NCBI GenBank assembly: GCA_900756575.1
Contig: CAAEKQ010000077.1
Span: forward strand, 1 to 10,341
Direction: 5' to 3'
From: an uncultured Oscillospiraceae bacterium
Lineage (GTDB): Bacteria; Bacillota; Clostridia; Oscillospirales; Oscillospiraceae
Length of the DNA: 10,341 nucleotides
The notes under the pieces were generated by a model that was not told the DNA's origin, did no database searches, and saw only the letters and a list, made by a program, of their open reading frames with translations. Position numbers and translations under genes: made by a program. Positions 5,193-10,341 of this stretch are shown one piece after another. Positions within the stretch are counted from its first letter, which is position 1. Every line of letters begins with the position of its first letter.

Positions 5193-6637
5193 TGATTATT
5201 ATCAGTACCGCAGTATATGAAAGCCCCCTTTCCTCCCGGTATGCCAGCGACGAGATGCTCTACCTGTTCTCTCAGGACAAGAAGTTCACCACCTGGCGGC
5301 GGCTGTGGATCGCCCTGGCCCGGGCCGAGATGAACCTGGGCCTGCCCGTCACCCAGCAGCAGATCGACGAGATGGAGGCCCACAAGGACGACATCAACTA
5401 TGACGTGGCCCGGGAGGAGGAAAAGCGCCTCCGCCACGACGTCATGGCCCATGTCCATGCCTTCGGTCAGCAGTGCCCCAGCGCTGCCGGCATCATCCAT
5501 CTGGGCGCCACCAGCTGCTACGTGGGCGACAACACCGACGTGCTGCTGATGCGGGAGGGCCTCCAGCTCATCCGCAAGCGTCTGGTGAACGTCATTGCCG
5601 CGCTGGCGAAGTTCGCCGAGGAATACAAGGCCATGCCCACCCTGGGCTTTACCCATTATCAGCCCGCTCAGCTCACCACCGTGGGCAAGCGCGCCACCCT
5701 CTGGCTCAACGAGCTGCTCATGGATCTTGACGAGCTGGACTACCGGATGACCACCCTGAAGCTCCGTGGTGCAAAGGGCACCACCGGCACCCAGGCCTCC
5801 TTCCTGGAGCTGTTCGACGGCGACCATGAGAAGGTCAAGCAGCTGGAAAAAATGGTGGCCGAGGAAATGGGCGTAGAGGGCGTTGTCCCCGTCTGCGGTC
5901 AGACCTATTCCCGGAAGATGGACACCGGCGTGATCTCCACCCTGGCCGGCATCGCATCCTCCGCCAGCAAGTTTGCTGGCGATATGCGGCTGCTGGCCCA
6001 CATGAAGGAAATCGAGGAGCCCTTTGAGAAGAACCAGATCGGTTCCTCCGCCATGCCCTATAAGCGCAACCCCATGCGCTGCGAGCGCATTTGTGCCCTG
6101 GGCCGCTATGTCATGGCCGACGTGATGAATCCCCAGATCACCGCCGCCACCCAGTGGTTCGAGCGCACCCTGGACGATTCCGCCAACAAGCGCCTGTCCG
6201 TCCCCGAGGCATTTTTGGCCGTGGACGCGATTCTGGGCATCTATCAGAACGTGGCGTCCGGCCTGGTGGTGCATCCCAAGGTCATTGAAAAGCACATCCT
6301 CGAGGAGCTTCCGTTCATGGCCTCCGAGAACATCATGATGGACGCAGTGAAGCGGGGAGGGAACCGGCAGGAGCTTCATGAGCGCATCCGTGTCCACTCC
6401 ATCGAGGCGGGCCGTCAGGTGAAGGATCTGGGAAAACCCAACAACCTCATCGACCTGATCGCCGCCGACCCCATGTTCGGCATGACCAAGGAGGAGCTTA
6501 CCGCCCATCTGGAGCCGAAGAACTATATCGGCCGCTGCCCCGAGCAGGTGGACGATTTCCTCAAAACCTGCGTGAATCCTGTGCTGGAGCAGTATCAGGA
6601 GCTGATCGACCAGAAGGACGTGGAGCTGAAGGTATAA
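5192..6637 (+). CDS. purB: Adenylosuccinate lyase
   Basis: This enzyme acts twice in purine synthesis, releasing fumarate from SAICAR to give AICAR and from adenylosuccinate to give AMP. It is a cytoplasmic homotetramer of the fumarase/aspartase superfamily. From 5192 the product is 481 residues, in the range of the longer PurB class. Visible motifs are SPLSSRYAS at the N-terminus, RHDVMAHVHAFG, the GATSCYVGDNTD substrate loop, FTHYQPAQ with the catalytic-region His near 155, and the superfamily signature GSSAMPYKRNPMRCE starting near 284, whose mobile Ser is the catalytic residue. Argininosuccinate lyase and fumarase have different signature contexts. The start is uncertain: ATG 5192 has no usable Shine-Dalgarno spacing, TTG 5165 lies inside a hairpin, and the best-spaced codon is ATC 5201, which would give the N-terminus (M)STAVYESPL. 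No other pur genes adjoin it. Confidence 0.95.
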   Translation: MIIISTAVYESPLSSRYASDEMLYLFSQDKKFTTWRRLWIALARAEMNLGLPVTQQQIDEMEAHKDDINYDVAREEEKRLRHDVMAHVHAFGQQCPSAAGIIHLGATSCYVGDNTDVLLMREGLQLIRKRLVNVIAALAKFAEEYKAMPTLGFTHYQPAQLTTVGKRATLWLNELLMDLDELDYRMTTLKLRGAKGTTGTQASFLELFDGDHEKVKQLEKMVAEEMGVEGVVPVCGQTYSRKMDTGVISTLAGIASSASKFAGDMRLLAHMKEIEEPFEKNQIGSSAMPYKRNPMRCERICALGRYVMADVMNPQITAATQWFERTLDDSANKRLSVPEAFLAVDAILGIYQNVASGLVVHPKVIEKHILEELPFMASENIMMDAVKRGGNRQELHERIRVHSIEAGRQVKDLGKPNNLIDLIAADPMFGMTKEELTAHLEPKNYIGRCPEQVDDFLKTCVNPVLEQYQELIDQKDVELKV

Positions 6638-6664
6638 CCGGGCGCATCCCGCACAAACCCAACG

Positions 6665-6693
6665 TTGACTTTTGGTCAAAAACTGGATATAAT
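6665..6693 (+). promoter_or_regulatory. Strong sigma-A promoter of secDF
   Basis: TTGACT (6665-6670), a 17-base spacer and TATAAT (6688-6693). Transcription should begin near 6700, about 35 bases before secD. The -35 box is part of an inverted repeat, TTGAC-TTTTG-GTCAA (6665-6679), which could be an operator or chance. I see no hairpin terminator in the 27 bases between the purB stop and this promoter, so purB read-through into secDF is possible. Confidence 0.85.
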
Positions 6694-6735
6694 GTATCCT
6701 AATTGTGCAAAAAGTATAGGAGGCACGGAAACAAC

Positions 6736-8061
6736 ATGAAAAAGAGTATCATTACCTATGTGGTCGTGATCGCGCTGATCGTGCTGCTGGCGTTTACCGC
6801 GGCGTTCGGTCTGGATCTGGGCTTTACCAAGATCCCCAGCGTGGAAGACGGCGTCACATTGGGCCTTGACCTGGTGGGCGGCTCTGAGATCACCTACGAG
6901 GCGCAGATCCCCGACGGCACCAGCGATGCCGATGTCGAAGCGGGCATCAGCAGCGCCATCACCATGCTTCGTCAGCGCCTGGATTCCCTGGGCTACTCCG
7001 AGGCAACCGTTCAAAAGCAGGGCACCGACCAGATCGTGGTGGACATCCCCGCTGTCAGCAACCCCGAGGAAGCTGCCAGCCAGATCGGTACCACCGCAGT
7101 GGTGGAGTTCCGTACATCGGATTATGACGCCGACGCGGGCACCGGCATGATGGCCGACGGCAACATCATCAAGTCCGCCAAGGCCGAGTACAGCGCCGTG
7201 GATTCCACCGGCAACCAGGCCTGGCACGTGGTTCTGGAGTTCACCTCCGAGGGCCAGGAGAAGTTTGCCGAAATCACCAAGTATGCGGCCAACCAGTCCT
7301 CCGGCTCCAACCACGTGGGCATCTACCTGGACGGCACTGCCATTTCCACCCCGCAGGTTTCCTCCGAATATAAGGAGACCGGCATCAACAACGACAGCGC
7401 TATTATCACTCTGGGCAACACCGCCGATTCCGATTACGCCACCTACCTGGCTGACATCATCTCCGCCGGTAAGCTGCCCTTTGCCCTGGAAAACGTGAAG
7501 ATGGAGAGCGTCGGCGCATCCCTGGGTGAAAGGAGCCTTTCTACCTCGCTCCTGGCAGGCGCCATCGGCATTGCGCTGGTGATCCTGTTTATGATTCTTG
7601 TCTATCGGCTCCCCGGCGTGATTGCCAGCGTAGCCCTGCTGCTGTATACCGCCCTGTTCCTGGTGGTGGTATCCGTGGCGCACCTGAACCTGAGCCTTCC
7701 CGGCATCGCAGGTGTCATCCTGACCCTGGGTATGGCCGTTGACGCCAACGTCATCACCTTCGAGCAGATCAAGGAGCAGATCCGGGCAGGGAAGACCATC
7801 CGGGCTGCCATCGACGCCGGTTATAAGGGTGCCATGAGCGCCATCATCGACTCCAACGTCACCACCATCATCGCTTCCGTTGTGCTGTGGAAGCTGGGCA
7901 CCGGCAACATTGTGGGCTTCGCTAAGACCCTGTTCATCGGCGTGATTCTGTCCATGATTATCATGCTGTTTGCCAGCCAGATCATGATGAAGGCGCTGGT
8001 GGGCGTAAAGGCCACCAATCCCGCCCTCTACGGCGTAAAAAAGAACAAGGAGGAGAAGTAA
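6736..8061 (+). CDS. secD: Protein translocase subunit SecD
   Basis: A membrane subunit of the SecDF complex, which uses the proton-motive force to pull secreted proteins through SecYEG. The ATG at 6736 is preceded by AGGAGG (6718-6723) at a slightly long 12-base spacing; an upstream in-frame TTG at 6703 lies before that site and is rejected. The product is 441 residues, normal for clostridial SecD. Visible are TM1 at about residues 4-24, the family motif GLDLVGGSEITYEA at 43-56, a periplasmic-type domain (about 50-265, including LRQRLDSLGYSEATVQKQG), then about five transmembrane helices from about 270. The motif GMAVDANVITFEQIKE includes Asp336, part of the conserved D(A/T)NV signature linked to proton transport. 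secF begins 1 base after the stop codon, so the two are translationally coupled. Confidence 0.96.
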   Translation: MKKSIITYVVVIALIVLLAFTAAFGLDLGFTKIPSVEDGVTLGLDLVGGSEITYEAQIPDGTSDADVEAGISSAITMLRQRLDSLGYSEATVQKQGTDQIVVDIPAVSNPEEAASQIGTTAVVEFRTSDYDADAGTGMMADGNIIKSAKAEYSAVDSTGNQAWHVVLEFTSEGQEKFAEITKYAANQSSGSNHVGIYLDGTAISTPQVSSEYKETGINNDSAIITLGNTADSDYATYLADIISAGKLPFALENVKMESVGASLGERSLSTSLLAGAIGIALVILFMILVYRLPGVIASVALLLYTALFLVVVSVAHLNLSLPGIAGVILTLGMAVDANVITFEQIKEQIRAGKTIRAAIDAGYKGAMSAIIDSNVTTIIASVVLWKLGTGNIVGFAKTLFIGVILSMIIMLFASQIMMKALVGVKATNPALYGVKKNKEEK

Positions 8062-8062
8062 G

Positions 8063-8968
8063 ATGTTTGCCAATAAGACCTTTAGCTTTGTAAAGCATTT
8101 TAAGCTCTTCCTGATTATCTCCGCCATTCTGGTGGTCACCGGTGTGGTGGGGCTTGTGACCCTGCCCTTTGGCCTGAACCTGTTTAACATGGACGTTGAC
8201 TTCCTGGGCGGCGTGACCATGACCTATGACCTGGGCCAGCAGGCCGATACCGCCGAGGTGGAGAACCTTGCCAAGGGCGTGCTGGAGGGCAAGCTGTCCT
8301 CTGTCACCACCTCCGGCAGCACCGGCACCCAGGTAGTGGTCAAGAGCCTGTATGTGCCCAATGAGACCCGTGACAGCCTGTTTGACGCCATTCAGACCGA
8401 GTATCCCGACGCTACCGTGGTGTCCTCCTCCTCCGTGTCTGCTTCCGTCAGCTCGGATCTGAGAAACTCCGCCATGCTGTCCGCATTGGTTGCTGTCCTC
8501 TGTATGCTGATCTACATCGGCATCCGGTTCGACTTCCGCTCCGGTCTGGCTGCGGTGTGCGCCCTGTGCCACGATATCCTCGTGATGCTCTCCGCGTATA
8601 TCATCTTCCGGATCCCCTTCAACGCCAACTTCATTGCGGCGGCGCTGACGATTCTCGGTTACTCCATCAACGCCACCATCGTGGTGTTTGACCGGGCCCG
8701 GGAAAATGCAAAGTCCAACCCCAAGGTGGACTTCGCCGAGATCATGGACAAGTCCATCTGGCAGACCATGGGCCGCTCCATCAACACCACCATTACCACC
8801 CTCCTGACCATCACCATGGTCATCATCATGGGTGTGACCTCCATCCGGAACTTCTGCTGGCCCCTGTTCGTGGGCGTGCTGGCAGGCTGCTATTCCTCCG
8901 TCTGCATCTCCGGCAACGTCTGGGTGCGGCTGAGAAAGCACAAGAAAAAGGTCAAGGAAGACAAGTAA
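8063..8968 (+). CDS. secF: Protein translocase subunit SecF
   Basis: The partner of SecD in the SecDF export motor. The product is 301 residues, typical for SecF. Visible are TM1 at about 10-31 (LFLIISAILVVTGVVGLVTL), the SecF motif MDVDFLGG with Asp46, an extracytoplasmic domain at about 50-133, then a five-helix bundle. The motif GYSINATIVVFDRARENAK begins at about residue 199 and is the SecF counterpart of the SecD transport motif. The RNTTITT-like region of other SecFs reads RSINTTITTLLTI here. The C-terminus is short and strongly basic (RLRKHKKKVKEDK), as expected for a cytoplasmic tail. Its ribosome-binding site AAGGAGGAG lies inside the last codons of secD. A terminator follows 11 bases after the stop codon. 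There is no SecDF fusion and no yajC gene nearby. Confidence 0.96.
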   Translation: MFANKTFSFVKHFKLFLIISAILVVTGVVGLVTLPFGLNLFNMDVDFLGGVTMTYDLGQQADTAEVENLAKGVLEGKLSSVTTSGSTGTQVVVKSLYVPNETRDSLFDAIQTEYPDATVVSSSSVSASVSSDLRNSAMLSALVAVLCMLIYIGIRFDFRSGLAAVCALCHDILVMLSAYIIFRIPFNANFIAAALTILGYSINATIVVFDRARENAKSNPKVDFAEIMDKSIWQTMGRSINTTITTLLTITMVIIMGVTSIRNFCWPLFVGVLAGCYSSVCISGNVWVRLRKHKKKVKEDK

Positions 8969-8979
8969 TTCCTGCCAAT

Positions 8980-9013
8980 AAAAACTCCGTACCAAATCGG
9001 TACGGAGTTTTTT
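8980..9013. terminator. Bidirectional intrinsic terminator between secF and the acyltransferase
   Basis: ACTCCGTACC (8984-8993) pairs perfectly with GGTACGGAGT (8999-9008) around AAATC. The arms are flanked by an A run on the left (8980-8984) and a T run on the right (9008-9013), so the hairpin works on both strands. It sits 11 bases after the secF stop and 6 bases before the end of the convergent acyltransferase. Confidence 0.93.
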
Positions 9014-9019
9014 GCAGGT

Positions 9020-10153
9020 TTATGCGTTTGATTTCAGGAACAGCTTTTGAACGCCCGCTTTCCGGCAGAGCCTGCACAGAAGACGGTAGCCAAGATACGC
9101 GATGAATCCATAGACAAACGTTCGAACCGTCCAAATTCCATAGCGCAGCAGGAAGCCTATGGGGTGCATACAAAGGAGCGTGATCCAGTCCTGCTTGTCC
9201 CAGAGACTGTAGAAAAAGCTGTTGTCGTGGAACAGGTAGATCATAAATGTGGCCCCGCCGAGGTAGTTGATCACCCGGCAGCAGGGCATTTTTATTCGCC
9301 GGAACAGCTCGAACAGGCTGAGCCCTAACAGGATTGCCACAATGCTGTTGTCGCCCACGTTGGGGATGTACTGGATGAACGGGTCGGTGCTGGCCTCCCG
9401 GTAATAGTCCTGAATCCGGTCTTGCACCCCGGCGTAGGTGGACAGGAACAGCAGCGCGTAAATCCCCGCAATCACCCCGAAAATCGCCCAAGTCCGCACC
9501 CGGGCAAAGGGCCGATACCGCCGAATGTAGCCGCCCAGGGAGTAGAGGAATACGCCGGTAACCAGGATCACCAGATTCCCCGTCACGCCGTTTAGCAGCT
9601 TGATGATCCACTTGAACTGGGTCATGCACAGCAGCGCAAAAAGGAACAGCCGGTACTGTTTTCGCTCCAGCTTCTCCAAATACCGGTTCAAACACAGCCG
9701 CGCAAGGAGCATTACCAGGAAGTAATAGCCCACATACCAGGACATACTGTTAAACAAATTGATCTCGGTGAGGGTGGTGCAGCTGTCCGGATTCCGCCGG
9801 AAGACCAGCAGGGATGTGATGAGCAGCAGCACCGCCGCATAGCCCTGCTCCAGCAGCAGCTTTTTTGCAATGGGGATCAGCCGAATCTCCCGGCCCTTTG
9901 CCACCATGAAATAGCCCGTTAGCGTCATAAAAACCACGTTGCCCGCCCGGCCAAAGGACGAAAACACCGTCAGGAGCAGCAGCTTTTTATAGAATAGCGG
10001 CACACTGAATAGGCCGTTGCCCATTCGCTCCATGGAGTCCGGGTCCGTGAGCTGGCCGGAGACGCAGTGCCGGTAGATGTGGAAGGCGATGATCATCAGC
10101 ATGGCCACGATCCGGAGCAGCTCCAGATTGGAGCTTCGTTTTTTGATTTCCAA
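9020..10153 (-). CDS. Membrane acyltransferase, acyltransferase-3 family
   Basis: A multi-pass membrane protein of the family that moves acyl groups, often acetyl, onto cell-surface sugars, lipids or peptidoglycan. The chosen TTG start at 10153 has AGGAGG (plus-strand 10160-10165) 6 bases before it and gives 377 residues beginning MEIKKRSSNLELLRIVAML. The open frame extends 53 codons upstream, but that part covers the promoter and is not coding. The first helix carries Arg14 and His25, fitting the R-x10-H motif conserved in this family. About ten hydrophobic helices follow, including VVFMTLTGYFMVAKG, SWYVGYYFLVMLLARLCL and VINYLGGATFMIYLFHDNSFFY. There is no SGNH extracellular domain, so it is not an OatA-type fusion. 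The substrate cannot be told; there are no glycan genes nearby within the window. It is transcribed convergently to secDF from its own promoter. Confidence 0.85.
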   Translation of the reverse strand: MEIKKRSSNLELLRIVAMLMIIAFHIYRHCVSGQLTDPDSMERMGNGLFSVPLFYKKLLLLTVFSSFGRAGNVVFMTLTGYFMVAKGREIRLIPIAKKLLLEQGYAAVLLLITSLLVFRRNPDSCTTLTEINLFNSMSWYVGYYFLVMLLARLCLNRYLEKLERKQYRLFLFALLCMTQFKWIIKLLNGVTGNLVILVTGVFLYSLGGYIRRYRPFARVRTWAIFGVIAGIYALLFLSTYAGVQDRIQDYYREASTDPFIQYIPNVGDNSIVAILLGLSLFELFRRIKMPCCRVINYLGGATFMIYLFHDNSFFYSLWDKQDWITLLCMHPIGFLLRYGIWTVRTFVYGFIAYLGYRLLCRLCRKAGVQKLFLKSNA

Positions 10154-10159
10154 CGGGGG

Positions 10160-10165
10160 CCTCCT
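10160..10165 (-). promoter_or_regulatory. Ribosome-binding site deciding the TTG start of the acyltransferase
   Basis: On the minus strand AGGAGG ends 6 bases before the TTG at 10153. No in-frame ATG or GTG has a comparable site, and the resulting N-terminus (KRSSNLELLRIVAM) is where family members usually begin. Confidence 0.8.
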
Positions 10166-10221
10166 CTCAGCGGGCGGATGTTTGGAAAACCGAGATGGGT
10201 TCCTCGCCGCACGGCTGAGAG
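10164..10221 (-). promoter_or_regulatory. Foldable 5' leader of the acyltransferase mRNA
   Basis: In the minus-strand transcript CTCTCAGC (plus 10214-10221) pairs with GCTGAGAG (plus 10164-10171), 8 bp. A further GCGG/CCGC step lies inside an internal loop, and a small CGAG/CTCG hairpin is at the tip. The 3' strand of the long stem runs into the first two bases of the AGGAGG site, so folding could limit ribosome access. No known riboswitch class was recognised. Confidence 0.45.
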
Positions 10222-10223
10222 TT

Positions 10224-10252
10224 ATTGTACCTGATTTTCGGGGAAAAGTCAA
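10224..10252 (-). promoter_or_regulatory. Sigma-A promoter of the acyltransferase gene
   Basis: On the minus strand: TTGACT (plus 10247-10252), a 17-base spacer and TACAAT (plus 10224-10229). The expected start is near 10217, giving a leader of about 64 bases that coincides with the foldable region. Confidence 0.8.
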
Positions 10253-10314
10253 AAACTCCATCCGGAAGGTGCCTTGTAAAACGCAAGATAATAATGATCC
10301 CTTGGAGGACACAT

Positions 10315-10341
10315 ATGCAAAAACAAAGCACCCTCCAAACG
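10315..10341 (+). CDS. Start of an unidentified gene, cut by the window edge
   Basis: An ATG at 10315 follows GGAGG (10304-10308) at a 6-base spacing, and the frame stays open to the end of the window (MQKQSTLQT). Nine residues are too few to name it. It is divergent from the acyltransferase, with about 160 bases between the two starts. I did not find a convincing promoter for it on the plus strand, although the sequence around 10285-10297 is AT-rich. Confidence 0.6.

Noticed and set aside
4949..6679. Minus-strand open frame of 576 codons opposite purB, and similar ones opposite secD (6676-8220) and secF (7982-8995)
   Set aside because: These are shadows caused by the strong G/C third-position bias of the real genes. 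Their translations have no recognisable domain, and they run across promoters and palindromes.
9020..10312. Longer acyltransferase beginning at 10312
   Set aside because: The extra 53 codons cover the promoter and leader, have no ribosome-binding site and do not resemble the family N-terminus.

Overview
The window reads as a GC-rich member of the Clostridia. The two-subunit HacA/LeuC-type isopropylmalate dehydratase, AGGAGG ribosome-binding sites, AT-rich sigma-A promoters in a GC-rich background and clostridial-style PurB and SecD/SecF proteins all fit. A gut Oscillospiraceae relative (Faecalibacterium/Gemmiger/Oscillibacter-like) is my best guess. That is inference, because there is no rRNA or other marker here.

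Layout. Bases 1-2590 hold the end of a leucine operon: leuC (5' end outside the window), leuD and leuB, packed 14-19 bases apart and closed by a terminator. Bases 2642-3520 contain no gene. Most of this stretch (about 2690-3290) is a composite of structured repeats, with two diverged hairpin units in opposite orientation flanking a multi-helix core. A clean promoter then drives a class I/II PLP aminotransferase (3606-4805). The 4806-5191 gap holds a promoter that overlaps a terminator hairpin, a 163-base MITE-like imperfect palindrome, and a long hairpin just before purB. purB follows (to 6637), with an ambiguous start codon. A strong promoter leads into the secD-secF pair (6736-8968), which ends at a bidirectional terminator shared with a convergent membrane acyltransferase (10153-9020, minus strand). 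That gene has its own promoter and a foldable leader. The last 27 bases are the start of a rightward gene.

Functionally the genes are housekeeping: leucine synthesis, amino-acid transamination, purine synthesis, protein export and probable envelope acylation. They appear to be five independent transcription units plus the cut gene at the right edge. No defence system, prophage, CRISPR array or RNA gene of a recognised family was seen. The unusual content is in the intergenic DNA, especially the two repeat regions and the purB leader.
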